Assembly (NCBI RefSeq): GCF_002843605.1
Contig: NZ_CP025263.1
Location: 6,375,501 to 6,439,500 of the forward strand
Length of the DNA stretch: 64,000 nt
Direction: 5' to 3'
From: Pseudomonas sp. S09G 359
Lineage (GTDB): Bacteria > Pseudomonadota > Gammaproteobacteria > Pseudomonadales > Pseudomonadaceae
The notes beneath the pieces are model-generated. The model worked only from the letters and a program-made list of their open reading frames with translations, was not told the DNA's origin and did no database searches. Shown here piece by piece: positions 37,490-47,020 of this stretch. Numbering within the stretch: the stretch's first letter is position 1; the number at the start of each line of letters is the position of its first letter. The translations under genes were made by a program, and so were the position numbers.

Positions 37490-38236
37490 ATGTGCCTGAT
37501 TGTTTTCGCCTGGCGGCCGGGCCACGCCCAACCGCTGATCGTCGCGGCCAACCGTGACGAGTTCTACGCCCGCCCCAGCCTGCCGCTGGCCCAGTGGCCG
37601 GATGCGCCCGATATCTACGCCGGTCGCGATCAGGAAGCCGGCGGCACCTGGCTTGGGGTAAATGCCGATGGGCGGTTTGCCGCCCTGACCAACATCCGCG
37701 ACCCGCACCAGCCGCCGGCACGCAAATCCCGCGGGGAACTGGTAGCGCGGTTTCTCAGCAGTTCGCTACCGATTGCCGAGTATTTGGCCGACGTTAACGG
37801 CCGTTCGATTGAATATGCCGGGTTTAACCTGTTGGTGGGCACGCGGGATGAGCTGTGGCATTACAACGCCAATCAGACCGAGCCCACGCAGTTGAAGGCC
37901 GGGGTGTATGGGTTATCCAACGCCGGGCTGGATACGCCGTGGCCCAAGTTGCTCAAGGCCAAGGCGGGGTTGAGCGAGGTGTTGGAGGACCCGCAGCCGG
38001 AAGCTTTGCTGGAGATCTTGAGCGATCCGCAGACGGCACCGTTTGCCGAGTTGCCGGATACCGGTGTTGGGTTGGCGACGGAAAGCCTTTTATCCAGCGT
38101 GTTTATTGCCAGCCCGAGTTACGGGACGCGAGCGAGTACGGCGCTGATTGTAAATGCCGACGGCACGCGGCGGATGGTGGAGCGCAGCTTTGGGCCGCAG
38201 GGGGGCAGGTTGGGCGAGGTCGACCTCAATATTTAG
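37490..38236 (+). CDS. NRDE-family (TANGO2-like) protein
   Basis: I start at ATG 37490 (248 residues), because MCLIVFAW is the conserved start of the family. The motif NRDEFYARP gives the family its name. It has the Ntn-hydrolase-like N-terminal Cys2 of TANGO2 relatives, whose roles in haem or lipid handling are debated. It stands alone between divergent and convergent neighbours. Confidence 0.88.
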   Translation: MCLIVFAWRPGHAQPLIVAANRDEFYARPSLPLAQWPDAPDIYAGRDQEAGGTWLGVNADGRFAALTNIRDPHQPPARKSRGELVARFLSSSLPIAEYLADVNGRSIEYAGFNLLVGTRDELWHYNANQTEPTQLKAGVYGLSNAGLDTPWPKLLKAKAGLSEVLEDPQPEALLEILSDPQTAPFAELPDTGVGLATESLLSSVFIASPSYGTRASTALIVNADGTRRMVERSFGPQGGRLGEVDLNI

Positions 38237-38250
38237 CGTCACCAAAAACC

Positions 38251-38342
38251 AATGTGGGAGGGGGCTTGCCCCCGATAGGGGAGTTTCAGCCACCAAATAC
38301 TCAGCTGATCCACCGCTATCGGGGGCAAGCCCCCTCCCACAT
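38251..38342. repeat. REP pair between NRDE gene and ptsP
   Basis: TGTGGGAGGGGGCTTGCCCC near 38253 and its inverted partner ending CCCTCCCACAT at 38342 lie between converging genes. Confidence 0.92.
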
Positions 38343-38360
38343 TTTGATTTTTGCCAGGCT

Positions 38361-40640
38361 TTAGAGGGTTTTTGCCGAAGCCGGGTTGATCATCCGCGTC
38401 AGTCCCAAATTCTTCAGCGCCAGTTGCAGCGAACTGTGGATAACTTGCGGGTTGTCGATGGTCATCAGCTCGGCCAGCAGATCCTTGGCCATGCTCAGTT
38501 CAACTTGGCGCAGCATCCACTTCACCTTCGGCAAGTTGGTGGCGTTCATCGACAGGCTGTCAAAGCCCATCGCCATCAACAGCACTGCCGCCGCCGGGTC
38601 ACCGGCCATTTCACCGCAGATGCTCACCGGCTTGCCTTCGGCATGGGCGTCGCGCACCACATGTTGCAAGGCTTGCAGCACCGCCGGGTGCAGGTAGTCG
38701 TAGAGGTCGGCCACCCGTGGGTTGTTACGGTCCACGGCCAGCAGATACTGGGTCAGGTCGTTGGAGCCCACCGAGAGGAAGTCCACCTGCCGCGCCAGCT
38801 CTTTGGCCTGGTACACCGCCGCCGGGATTTCGATCATCACGCCAATCGGCGGCATCGGCACGTCGGCGCCTTCGTCGCGCACTTCGCCCCAGGCACGGTG
38901 GATAAGGTGCAGCGCCTCTTCCAGCTCATGGGTGCCGGAGATCATCGGCAACAGGATGCGCAGGTTGTTCAGGCCTTCGCTGGCCTTGAGCATGGCGCGG
39001 GTCTGCACCAGGAAGATTTCCGGGTGGTCCAGGGTCACGCGGATACCGCGCCAGCCGAGGAAGGGGTTGTCTTCCTTGATCGGGAAGTACGACAGCGATT
39101 TGTCGCCGCCGATGTCCAGGCTGCGCATGGTCACCGGCAACGGATGGAAGGCGGACAGTTGCTCGCGGTAGATCGCCAGCTGTTCCTTCTCACTCGGGAA
39201 GCGCTGGTTGATCATGAACGGCACTTCAGTGCGGTACAGCCCCACCCCTTCGGCGCCGCGCTGTTGCGCGCGGGCCACATCGGCCAGCAGGCCGGTGTTG
39301 ACCAGCAGCGGCACGCGATGGCCGTCGAGGGTTACGCAGGGCAGTTCGCGCAGCGAATCGAGGCCCAGCGCCAGTTGTTTCTCTTCTTCCACCACCTCGG
39401 CGTATTGCTTGCGCAGCACTTCGCTGGGGTTGGTGAACACTTCGCCACGATGGCCATCGACGATCATGTCGATGCCGTCGACCTTGGAATACGGCAGGTC
39501 CACCAGGCCCATTACCGTCGGGATGCCCATGGCCCGGGCCAGGATCGCGACGTGGGAGTTACCCGAACCCAGTACCGAAACCAGGCCCACCAGTTTGCCT
39601 TCCGGCACTTCGCCGAGCATGGTGGCGGTCAGTTCTTCACTGATCAGGATGGTGTTGTCGGGGTAGACCAGGTTGGTGGTGCGGTCTTCCTGCAGGTAGG
39701 CCAGCAGACGGCGACCGAGGTCGCGCACATCCGAGGCGCGCTCGCGCAGGTAGGCGTCGTCCATCAATTCGAAACGGTTGACGTGATCGGTGACCACCTG
39801 GCGCAGCGCGCCTTGGGCCCACTGGCCGGTCTTGATCACGGTCTTGACTTCGTTACCCAGGGACGCGTCATCGAGCATCATCTGGTACACGTCGAACAAC
39901 GCGCGCTCTTCGGGGCGCAGCTGGGTGGCCAGCTTGGTCGACAGGTTGCGCATGTCGGCGCGCACGCCTTCGAGGGCGGTCTTGAACAGTTTGATCTCGG
40001 CGTCGATGTCTTTGACGATCTTGTCCGGTACCACGTCGAGGTCAGCAGGCGGCAACATGACCACCGCAGTACCGACCGCCGCGCCAGGCGAACCCGGCAC
40101 ACCGACGAACTTGGCCTCCTGGATGCCTTTACCCTCGCGCCCCAGGCCGCGAATCGAGCCCGTGGCTTCGGCGTGGGCAATAACCCCGGCGAGCTGCGCA
40201 CTCATGGTCACGAGGAAGGCTTCTTCACCTTCGTCGAACTGGCGGCGCTCTTTTTGCTGGATGACCAACACGCCGACAACGCGGCGGTGGTGAATGATCG
40301 GTGCGCCGAGGAACGAGGCGTAGCGCTCTTCGCCGGTTTCGGCAAAGTAGCGATAACGCGGGTGATCGGCCGCGTTTTCAAGGTTCAGGGGTTCTTCACG
40401 CGTCCCCACCAGGCCCACCAGACCTTCATTGGGCGCCATGCTGACCTTGCCGATGGAGCGCTTGTTCAAGCCCTCCGTCGCCATCAGCACAAAACGGTTG
40501 GTCTCGGGGTCCAGCAGGTAAACCGAGCAGACCTGGCTGCCCATGGCTTCCTTGACGCGCAACACAATAATCCCCAACGCCGCCTTGAGATCCTTGGCGG
40601 AGTTAACTTCCTGGACGATCTTGCGCAGCGTATTGAGCAT
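38361..40640 (-). CDS. ptsP: Nitrogen-PTS enzyme I (PEP-protein phosphotransferase with GAF domain)
   Basis: The 759-residue protein has an N-terminal GAF domain (about 1-150) and a PTS enzyme I part. The phospho-His lies near residue 363 in GSGNSHVAILARAMG, and the PEP domain ends with VSICGEMAGDP. It starts the PEP-driven phosphate relay to NPr (PtsO) and EIIA-Ntr (PtsN), which regulates nitrogen, potassium and polymer metabolism in pseudomonads. It follows rppH by 22 bases. Confidence 0.96.
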   Translation of the reverse strand: MLNTLRKIVQEVNSAKDLKAALGIIVLRVKEAMGSQVCSVYLLDPETNRFVLMATEGLNKRSIGKVSMAPNEGLVGLVGTREEPLNLENAADHPRYRYFAETGEERYASFLGAPIIHHRRVVGVLVIQQKERRQFDEGEEAFLVTMSAQLAGVIAHAEATGSIRGLGREGKGIQEAKFVGVPGSPGAAVGTAVVMLPPADLDVVPDKIVKDIDAEIKLFKTALEGVRADMRNLSTKLATQLRPEERALFDVYQMMLDDASLGNEVKTVIKTGQWAQGALRQVVTDHVNRFELMDDAYLRERASDVRDLGRRLLAYLQEDRTTNLVYPDNTILISEELTATMLGEVPEGKLVGLVSVLGSGNSHVAILARAMGIPTVMGLVDLPYSKVDGIDMIVDGHRGEVFTNPSEVLRKQYAEVVEEEKQLALGLDSLRELPCVTLDGHRVPLLVNTGLLADVARAQQRGAEGVGLYRTEVPFMINQRFPSEKEQLAIYREQLSAFHPLPVTMRSLDIGGDKSLSYFPIKEDNPFLGWRGIRVTLDHPEIFLVQTRAMLKASEGLNNLRILLPMISGTHELEEALHLIHRAWGEVRDEGADVPMPPIGVMIEIPAAVYQAKELARQVDFLSVGSNDLTQYLLAVDRNNPRVADLYDYLHPAVLQALQHVVRDAHAEGKPVSICGEMAGDPAAAVLLMAMGFDSLSMNATNLPKVKWMLRQVELSMAKDLLAELMTIDNPQVIHSSLQLALKNLGLTRMINPASAKTL

Positions 40641-40662
40641 GGCTCGGGGTCGAACTCCGTCG

Positions 40663-41142
40663 TCAGTCGCGCGCTAAAAGGCGCGGGGCAAGCTCTTTGA
40701 GAGCGCGACGATAAACCTCGCGCTTGAATGTCACCACCTGGCCCAACGGGTACCAATAGCTGACCCAGCGCCAGCCATCGAACTCCGGTTTACCGGTCAA
40801 ATCCATCCGCACCCGCTGCTCGTTGGAGATCAGGCGCAGGAGAAACCATTTCTGCTTCTGGCCGATGCACAGCGGTTGGCTGTGGGTACGTACCAGGCGT
40901 TGCGGCAAACGATAGCGCAACCAGCCACGGGTACAGGCCAGAATTTGCACATCTTCGCGCTCAAGGCCGACTTCTTCATTCAACTCACGGTACAAGGCGT
41001 CTTCAGGGGTTTCATCGGGGTTGATTCCGCCTTGAGGAAACTGCCAGGCATCTTGGTTGATTCGGCGAGCCCATAGCACCTGTCCGGCATCATTCGTAAG
41101 AATGATCCCGACATTAGGACGGAAACCATCGGGGTCGATCAC
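40663..41142 (-). CDS. rppH: RNA pyrophosphohydrolase
   Basis: I start at GTG 41142 (159 residues, reading [14 protein letters not shown]), preceded by GAGGTT at a good distance; a frame open to 41202 has no family support. The Nudix box spans about 38-60 ([20 protein letters not shown]). RppH removes pyrophosphate from 5'-triphosphate RNA and so starts RNase E-dependent decay. It is the promoter-proximal partner of ptsP, an order also found in enterobacteria. Confidence 0.95.
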   Translation of the reverse strand: MIDPDGFRPNVGIILTNDAGQVLWARRINQDAWQFPQGGINPDETPEDALYRELNEEVGLEREDVQILACTRGWLRYRLPQRLVRTHSQPLCIGQKQKWFLLRLISNEQRVRMDLTGKPEFDGWRWVSYWYPLGQVVTFKREVYRRALKELAPRLLARD

Positions 41143-41285
41143 GGCAACAACCTCGCAAACGCATGTCGTCGCATTGTTCCACAAAGGTTGATACAGCGGC
41201 AACGAGGCTTCTTACCTTATGTGCACTCTAGTGAAAAGACCGTATTCTGGACGCCTTTTTACAGACTTTTCAGCGAGTAACTGCA

Positions 41286-41942
41286 ATGCGCCTGGCTTTA
41301 TTCGACTTGGACAACACCCTTCTCGGCGGTGACAGCGACCACGCCTGGGGCGATTACCTGTGTGAACGCGGGATTCTCGACCCGGTGGCCTACAAGGCCC
41401 GCAACGACGAGTTCTACCAGGATTACCTGGCCGGCAAGCTGGACAATGCCGCCTACCTGAACTTCAGCCTGGAAATCCTCGGCCGCACCGAGATGGCCCA
41501 GCTGGACGAGTGGCACCGTGACTTCATGCGCGACTGCATCGCCCCACTGATGCTGCCACTGGCCTTGGAGCTGCTGGCCAAGCACCGCGCCGCTGGCGAC
41601 AAGCTGGTGATCATCACTGCCACCAACCGCTTCGTCACCGCGCCGATTGCCGAGTTGCTCGGGGTTGAAACCCTGATCGCCACCGAGTGCGAGATGGAAA
41701 ACGGCCGCTACACCGGGCGCAGCACCGATGTGCCGTGCTTCCGTGAAGGCAAGGTGACACGCCTGAATCGCTGGCTGGAAGAAACCGGGTACAGCCTGGA
41801 AGACAGCTACTTCTATAGCGACTCGATGAATGACCTGCCGTTGCTGGAGCAGGTCACGCACCCGGTAGCAGTGGACCCTGACCCGAACCTGCGGGCAGAG
41901 GCACACAAGCGTGGTTGGCCGGTGATTACGCTGCGCAGCTGA
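41286..41942 (+). CDS. HAD-IB phosphatase (SerB-like)
   Basis: The 218-residue protein has the HAD nucleophile motif [14 protein letters not shown] (Asp7 and Asp9), a second motif IITATNRF and the late [13 protein letters not shown] acid motif. This is the HAD-IB group that includes phosphoserine phosphatase; the substrate is unknown. It is divergent from rppH, with a TATTCT -10 candidate at 41243. Confidence 0.9.
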   Translation: MRLALFDLDNTLLGGDSDHAWGDYLCERGILDPVAYKARNDEFYQDYLAGKLDNAAYLNFSLEILGRTEMAQLDEWHRDFMRDCIAPLMLPLALELLAKHRAAGDKLVIITATNRFVTAPIAELLGVETLIATECEMENGRYTGRSTDVPCFREGKVTRLNRWLEETGYSLEDSYFYSDSMNDLPLLEQVTHPVAVDPDPNLRAEAHKRGWPVITLRS

Positions 41943-41949
41943 TAAAGCC

Positions 41950-42021
41950 TTCGCGAGCAAGCCCGCTCCCACATTTGCCTGTGTTCACAAATCAAATGTG
42001 GGAGGGGGCTTGCCCCCGATG
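41950..42021. repeat. Two REP elements of different subtype
   Basis: CTTCGCGAGCAAGCCCGCTC from 41950 is followed by GTGGGAGGGGGCTTGCCCCC near 41999. They are outward facing and lie between converging genes. Confidence 0.9.
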
Positions 42022-42042
42022 CAGGCAACTCGGTCTAAAGCC

Positions 42043-42456
42043 TTAAACCGGCTTGGCCCCCATCAACCCCGCAATCGCCACAAACCCCACCAGGCTGACC
42101 ACCGCCAGCACCAGGGTGAAATTCAGGCTACCGCCCTCGCCCTTGCGCAGGCGATTAAGCCGCGCCACCAGCCAGAACCAGGCCAGCGCCGCCACGGTAT
42201 AGAGGATGCTGGAACCCAGAATCCAGGCCTGCCCCAACGGCCAGCCGATCAAGTGCGCCAGCCACCAGCCGGTAAACGGCATGCTGACCACGCAAACGCC
42301 CATCAGCAACCACACGAACACCCACGGGCGTTGCACGGTTACGGCCGGACCGGCGCTGCGCTTGCGCCACGCTAGCAACGCCAGGCCAAGGCCGCTGAGC
42401 AGCAGCAACACAGTGGCCGCTATGTGGATAACTTTCAGGGTGGTCAGGGTTTCCAT
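42043..42456 (-). CDS. DUF2269 membrane protein
   Basis: The 137-residue protein has four hydrophobic segments (near 8-29, 45-67, 76-98, 112-132) with almost no soluble part, fitting DUF2269. Function is unknown. It lies 41 bases after ilvA on the same strand, so it could be co-transcribed with it. Confidence 0.8.
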   Translation of the reverse strand: METLTTLKVIHIAATVLLLLSGLGLALLAWRKRSAGPAVTVQRPWVFVWLLMGVCVVSMPFTGWWLAHLIGWPLGQAWILGSSILYTVAALAWFWLVARLNRLRKGEGGSLNFTLVLAVVSLVGFVAIAGLMGAKPV

Positions 42457-42497
42457 GTGTCGTCTTCCTTAAAGGCCGCCCCCATCAGCGTAGTCGC

Positions 42498-44012
42498 TCA
42501 ACCGAGGAACAGTTTGTAGGCCGGGTTGTCGCTTTCATCCCAGTACGGGTAGCCAATGGCCTCAAGGGCTGCCGGCACCAGGTGGCGCTCGTTCGCTGGC
42601 ACTTGCAGGCCGGCAACCACACGGCCGTCAGCAGCGCCGTGGTTGCGATAGTGGAACATCGAGATGTTCCAGCGCCCGCCTAATTTGTTAAGAAAGTTGA
42701 ACAAGGCCCCCGGACGCTCCGGGAATTCGAAGCGGAACACCACTTCATTGCTGACGTGCGCCGCGTGCCCGCCGACCATATGGCGAATGTGCAGCTTGGC
42801 CAATTCGTTCTCGGTCAGGTCCAGCACCGGGAAGCCCTGGCCGGTAAGGCTGGCGATCAACGCGCTGCGTGGGTCGTTTTCCGGGTGGGTCTGCACGCCG
42901 ACGAAGATGTGCGCCTCGCTGCCGGAGTGGTAGCGATAGTTGAATTCGGTGATCTGGCGCTTGCCCACGGCCTCGCAGAACGCCTTGAAGCTGCCCGGCT
43001 TTTCGGGAATGGTCACGGCGATGATGGCCTCGCGGCCTTCACCCAGCTCGGCGCGCTCGGCCACATGGCGCAGGCGGTCGAAGTTGACGTTGGCGCCAGA
43101 GTCGATGGCAACAAAGGTCTGGCCGCTGACACCACGGGTCTCGACATACTTCTTGATCCCGGCCACGCCCAACGCGCCCGCAGGCTCGGTGATGGAACGG
43201 GTGTCGTCGTAGATGTCCTTGATCGCCGCACAGATTTCGTCGGTGCTGACGGTAATCACTTCATCCACATAGTCTTTGCAGATATCGAAGGTGTGCTGGC
43301 CAATCTGCGCCACCGCCACGCCATCGGCGAAGATGCCCACGGTTGGCAGCACCACGCGCTCGCCCGCCGCCATGGCGGCTTGCAGGCAATTGGAGTCGTC
43401 CGGCTCGACGCCGATGATCTTGATATCCGGGCGCAGGTACTTCACATACGCCGCGATGCCCGCGATCAGCCCGCCGCCGCCCACCGGTACGAAAATCGCG
43501 TCCAGCGGCCCTGGGTGCTGGCGCAGGATTTCCATCGCCACAGTGCCCTGCCCGGCAATGGTGTGTGGATCATCGTAAGGGTGAATGTAGACGTAGCCTT
43601 TTTCGTCGACCAGCTTCAGCGAATACGCCAGCGCTTCCGGGAAAGAATCGCCGTGCAGCACCACTTTGCCGCCACGCGAGCGCACGCCTTCCACCTTGAT
43701 TTCCGGGGTGGTCTTGGGCATCACGATGGTGGCCTTGACCCCCAGCACTTTCGCCGCCAGGGCCAGGCCCTGGGCATGGTTGCCCGCCGAGGCGGTGACC
43801 ACCCCGCGCGCGCGCTCCTCACTGCTCAACTGGGTCAGCTTGTTGTAGGCGCCGCGAATCTTGAACGAGAACACCGGCTGCAAGTCTTCGCGCTTGAGCC
43901 AGACCGTGTTGCCCAGCCGCTCGGAAAGCTGGCGGGCGGTCTGCAATGGGGTTTCTACGGCAACGTCGTAAACGCGCGAGGTGAGGATCTTTTTGACGTA
44001 CTGTTCAAGCAT
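42498..44012 (-). CDS. ilvA: Threonine ammonia-lyase, biosynthetic
   Basis: The 504-residue protein has a PLP fold with the Schiff-base Lys51 in SFKIRGAYNKL, the glycine loop GGGGLIAG and two C-terminal ACT-like regulatory domains (about 325-500), the length of biosynthetic IlvA. It makes 2-oxobutanoate for isoleucine and is normally inhibited by isoleucine through these domains. It shares a divergent region with rpiA. Confidence 0.96.
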   Translation of the reverse strand: MLEQYVKKILTSRVYDVAVETPLQTARQLSERLGNTVWLKREDLQPVFSFKIRGAYNKLTQLSSEERARGVVTASAGNHAQGLALAAKVLGVKATIVMPKTTPEIKVEGVRSRGGKVVLHGDSFPEALAYSLKLVDEKGYVYIHPYDDPHTIAGQGTVAMEILRQHPGPLDAIFVPVGGGGLIAGIAAYVKYLRPDIKIIGVEPDDSNCLQAAMAAGERVVLPTVGIFADGVAVAQIGQHTFDICKDYVDEVITVSTDEICAAIKDIYDDTRSITEPAGALGVAGIKKYVETRGVSGQTFVAIDSGANVNFDRLRHVAERAELGEGREAIIAVTIPEKPGSFKAFCEAVGKRQITEFNYRYHSGSEAHIFVGVQTHPENDPRSALIASLTGQGFPVLDLTENELAKLHIRHMVGGHAAHVSNEVVFRFEFPERPGALFNFLNKLGGRWNISMFHYRNHGAADGRVVAGLQVPANERHLVPAALEAIGYPYWDESDNPAYKLFLG

Positions 44013-44103
44013 CGGCAGGCATCACTGGGCGGGTTGGGCAGGGCCAAGGAGTCTAACCCAGCGTTTGGCCGGGAGACCACACGAATCCCAAGGTTTGTTG
44101 GGG

Positions 44104-44109
44104 TATACT
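44104..44109 (+). promoter_or_regulatory. Candidate -10 element of rpiA
   Basis: TATACT lies 39 bases before the rpiA start. No strong -35 is visible at 17 bases upstream, so only the -10 is marked. Confidence 0.4.
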
Positions 44110-44148
44110 CGCGCGCCTCAATAACTCCCCGCCCGTTCCGGAGCCCGC

Positions 44149-44820
44149 ATGACCCAGGATCAACTCAAACAGGCAGTGGCCCAGGCCGCCGTCGATTTAA
44201 TCCTTCCCAAACTCGACGACAAGAGCATCGTCGGTGTCGGCACCGGCTCCACCGCCAACTGCTTTATCGACGCGCTGGCCCAGCACAAGGGCGCATTCGA
44301 CGGCGCGGTGGCCAGCTCCGAAGCCACCGCAGCGCGCCTCAAGGGCCATGGCATTCCGGTGTATGAGCTCAACACCGTGAGCGACCTGGAGTTCTACGTC
44401 GACGGCGCCGATGAAAGCGACGAGCACCTGAACCTGATCAAGGGCGGCGGCGCAGCCCTGACCCGCGAGAAGATCGTCGCGGCCGTGGCCAAGACCTTTA
44501 TCTGCATCGCCGACGCCAGCAAGCTGGTGCCGGTACTCGGCGCGTTCCCGCTGCCGGTGGAAGTGATCCCGATGGCCCGCAGCCACGTGGCCCGCGAGCT
44601 GGTGAAACTGGGCGGCGACCCGGTGTACCGCGAAGGCGTGTTGACCGACAACGGCAACATCATCATTGACGTGTTCAACATGCAGATCACCGATCCGGTG
44701 GCGCTGGAAACTCAGATCAATGCGATCGTTGGCGTGGTCACCAATGGCTTGTTCGCCGCGCGCCCGGCGGATGTGCTGTTGCTCGGAACCCCGGAAGGAG
44801 TCAAGACCCTCAAAGCTTGA
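44149..44820 (+). CDS. rpiA: Ribose-5-phosphate isomerase A
   Basis: The 223-residue protein has the RpiA motifs [13 protein letters not shown] and [11 protein letters not shown] and the usual length. It interconverts ribose-5-phosphate and ribulose-5-phosphate. It is divergent from ilvA and ends in a perfect REP palindrome. Confidence 0.97.
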   Translation: MTQDQLKQAVAQAAVDLILPKLDDKSIVGVGTGSTANCFIDALAQHKGAFDGAVASSEATAARLKGHGIPVYELNTVSDLEFYVDGADESDEHLNLIKGGGAALTREKIVAAVAKTFICIADASKLVPVLGAFPLPVEVIPMARSHVARELVKLGGDPVYREGVLTDNGNIIIDVFNMQITDPVALETQINAIVGVVTNGLFAARPADVLLLGTPEGVKTLKA

Positions 44821-44830
44821 TGCAAAACCA

Positions 44831-44862
44831 AATGTGGGAGGGGGCTTGCCCCCTCCCACATT
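44831..44862. repeat. Perfect single REP palindrome, probable bidirectional terminator
   Basis: The 15-bp arms AATGTGGGAGGGGGC and GCCCCCTCCCACATT enclose only TT. It lies between the converging rpiA and SdiA-regulated genes, 10 and 15 bases from their stops. Confidence 0.9.
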
Positions 44863-44877
44863 AGTTATGCAGAGTTC

Positions 44878-45792
44878 TCAAGGATTTGTTTTCTTGAACA
44901 CATAGAACAGGTTCGGCTCGCTGACCAGGTACAACGTACCCTCGTCATCCATGGCGATCCCTTCGGCCTGGGGCACACGCTTGGTCAGGCCATGGCGCCC
45001 GTTGAGCAATGACAGACTGCTCAGCGGGCGACCGTCGATGTCCAGCTCCAACACCAGAAACGACTCATCCGACAGCGCCAGCAAGTGCCCGCTGCGCTCA
45101 TCGTATTGCAGGCTCGACAGGTCGCGCACAAACAATCCGGCATCACGCTTGGGGTTGTTGATCACGTGCACCGAGTAGGTTTTTTCCGGTTTGAAATGCG
45201 GAAAGCCATGGACCTCGTAGATCAGCATCGGGTCACGCTCCTTGGCCACGAACAGGCGCTTGCCCACTGAGTCATAGGCCAGGCCTTCGAAGCCCTTGTT
45301 ACCGCCTCCATGCAGGCCCAGTGTCATCTGCTCGGCGTCGGCGGCATCGAGGAACTGGGTGTCGTCGTCCACATGCACCTTGATCAGCCGCTGCTGGCGC
45401 TCATCGCTGATCACATAGATGTTGTCGCTGATAAATTCCACCGCCTCGGCATCGCCAAACCCCACCAGGGGGATGCGCCGCAGGATCTTGCCCTCCAGGG
45501 ACAGCTCGATCAGCTCGGCGTTTTTATTGGTGACGGTAAACAGGCTTTTGCGCACCGGATCGAAGGTGAGGGCCGACACATCGTCGTCCAACCCCTCGAT
45601 CACCTGGGCCTCCAGGGCTACCCGGTAGTCAGCCAGGCCAATCGAGTGCTCATTTGCCGGCTGGCGCCAGGCCTGCCAGTTGAACCAGGCGCGCTCGAAC
45701 AGGCGAAAGTGCTGCGCAGCGGCCCCGGCGATGATCAGGGCGATCAGCACAAGAATAAAAAGAATAGGTTTGGGGCGAGCAAATCGGCGCAT
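44878..45792 (-). CDS. SdiA-regulated-domain protein, copy 1
   Basis: The 304-residue protein has an N-terminal membrane anchor (about 8-26) and an SdiA-regulated domain, a beta-propeller-like fold with the repeat-type stretches VSALTFDPVRKSLFTVTNK and ILRRIPLVGFGDAEAVEF. It ends DDEGTLYLVSEPNLFYVFKK. The domain is named after a gene controlled by the quorum sensor SdiA; its function is unknown. Its neighbour is a paralogue. Confidence 0.85.
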   Translation of the reverse strand: MRRFARPKPILFILVLIALIIAGAAAQHFRLFERAWFNWQAWRQPANEHSIGLADYRVALEAQVIEGLDDDVSALTFDPVRKSLFTVTNKNAELIELSLEGKILRRIPLVGFGDAEAVEFISDNIYVISDERQQRLIKVHVDDDTQFLDAADAEQMTLGLHGGGNKGFEGLAYDSVGKRLFVAKERDPMLIYEVHGFPHFKPEKTYSVHVINNPKRDAGLFVRDLSSLQYDERSGHLLALSDESFLVLELDIDGRPLSSLSLLNGRHGLTKRVPQAEGIAMDDEGTLYLVSEPNLFYVFKKTNP

Positions 45793-45913
45793 CGGGCGGG
45801 CTCAAAGTCAGAAAGTGGCGAATGAATATCACGCCTGTCTGAATTTAAACTTAAACGCCCGCGGATGTCTGGCGAATGCCGCTAATAGAGATCTTTCCGA
45901 CGTAATCTGTCGA

Positions 45914-46840
45914 CTATTTTTGCTTCTCGAAGCGATAGAACAGGTTGGGCTCACTGACCATGTACAGCGTGCCCTCCTCGTCCATCGTCACCCCTTCCGC
46001 CCGGGGAATGGTGTCTTTGAGGCCGTTGAAACCGCCGAGCAAGGTCATGAAGCTGACTTGCTCGCCCTTTTCATCCAGCTCCAGCAACAGGTGCGAGTCA
46101 GCCGAGAGCACCAGCAGGTGCCCGGTACGCGGGTCCACGGCCAGGGCTGAGAGGTTGCGCATGTCCAACTCTTTGCTGGCCAGCTTCTGTTTATCGCCCA
46201 CCAGGGTCTGGCCACCGTTGCTTTTCCAGGTAAACAGCGCGGGCGGGCGCTCTTCGCCAAACACCAGTTGCTGGTTGCGCTTGTCCCAGGCCACGGCTTC
46301 AAACGCCTTGTTCTGGTCCTTGGACGGCCCGAGGTCGTAATTCGGGAAATCGGCCTTGTTCAATTGCTGGGTGGTGGCGTCGACCTTGACGAGGGAAACC
46401 GTGTGCTGGCGCTCATCGACCACCGCTATCAGGCCGTTTTCCATCACCGTCACGCCTTCCGGGTTGTCCCAGCCGTTGAGCGGCATCTTGCGCAACACTT
46501 CGCCCTGCAGGCTCAGTTCGACAAGAAACGGGTTTTTGCCCATCACCGAAAACAGGGTTTTGGTCTGCGGATTGTAGGAGACGTCCGAAGCTTCGTCCTT
46601 CTCCATACCCGGCAGCCGCTTGCCATCGATGACGGCGTGATAGTCCGGCAGCCATACACTGGCCTGGCGCTCAGTCGGCGTTTCGAAACGCTCCAGCACC
46701 CACAGCAGGCCACGATCGTCCCAGTGCATGACCCAGGCGACGCCATAGATGATCACGCCAGTCAGGAGCAGCCAGGAATACCAGCGCAAGGCAAAGCGGG
46801 AACGCGGCTTGGAGGTAGCAGAAGGCAGAGGCACGGCCAT
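45914..46840 (-). CDS. SdiA-regulated-domain protein, copy 2
   Basis: I start at ATG 46840 (308 residues, MAVPLPSATSKPRSRFALRW). It is a paralogue of the previous gene: same membrane anchor (about 20-38), same propeller (DVSYNPQTKTLFSVMGKNP, LRKMPLNGWDNPEGVTVM) and nearly the same end (DEEGTLYMVSEPNLFYRFEK). The two are read in one direction with 121 bases between. The role is unknown; periplasmic location is likely from the anchor. Confidence 0.85.
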   Translation of the reverse strand: MAVPLPSATSKPRSRFALRWYSWLLLTGVIIYGVAWVMHWDDRGLLWVLERFETPTERQASVWLPDYHAVIDGKRLPGMEKDEASDVSYNPQTKTLFSVMGKNPFLVELSLQGEVLRKMPLNGWDNPEGVTVMENGLIAVVDERQHTVSLVKVDATTQQLNKADFPNYDLGPSKDQNKAFEAVAWDKRNQQLVFGEERPPALFTWKSNGGQTLVGDKQKLASKELDMRNLSALAVDPRTGHLLVLSADSHLLLELDEKGEQVSFMTLLGGFNGLKDTIPRAEGVTMDEEGTLYMVSEPNLFYRFEKQK

Positions 46841-46952
46841 TGGCGCTTTTTCCGGAAAGTCAGCATTAGGGGATAGCACAAGGCCAAGGATTATCCGGAT
46901 AGCGTGTGAAAAAAATGCAAAAGCCCAAGGTTCAACGGATGTACATAAATCC

Positions 46953-46996
46953 AATGTGGGAGGGGCAAGTCGAACCGTCGCACCGCCCCTCCCCCA
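46953..46996. repeat. REP with 18-base insert between two GGGAGGGG halves
   Basis: AATGTGGGAGGGGC, then AAGTCGAACCGTCGCACC, then GCCCCTCCC. The outer arms pair perfectly and the insert replaces the usual TT loop. The locus lies between the FAH gene stop and copy 2 of the SdiA-regulated gene. Confidence 0.9.
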
Positions 46997-47020
46997 GTTT
47001 GACTACATTTTGCCTGACGT

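Noticed and set aside
38154..40700. 848-codon open frame antisense to ptsP
   Set aside because: It is the shadow of ptsP on the other strand; low-complexity His/Gln/Val-rich composition.
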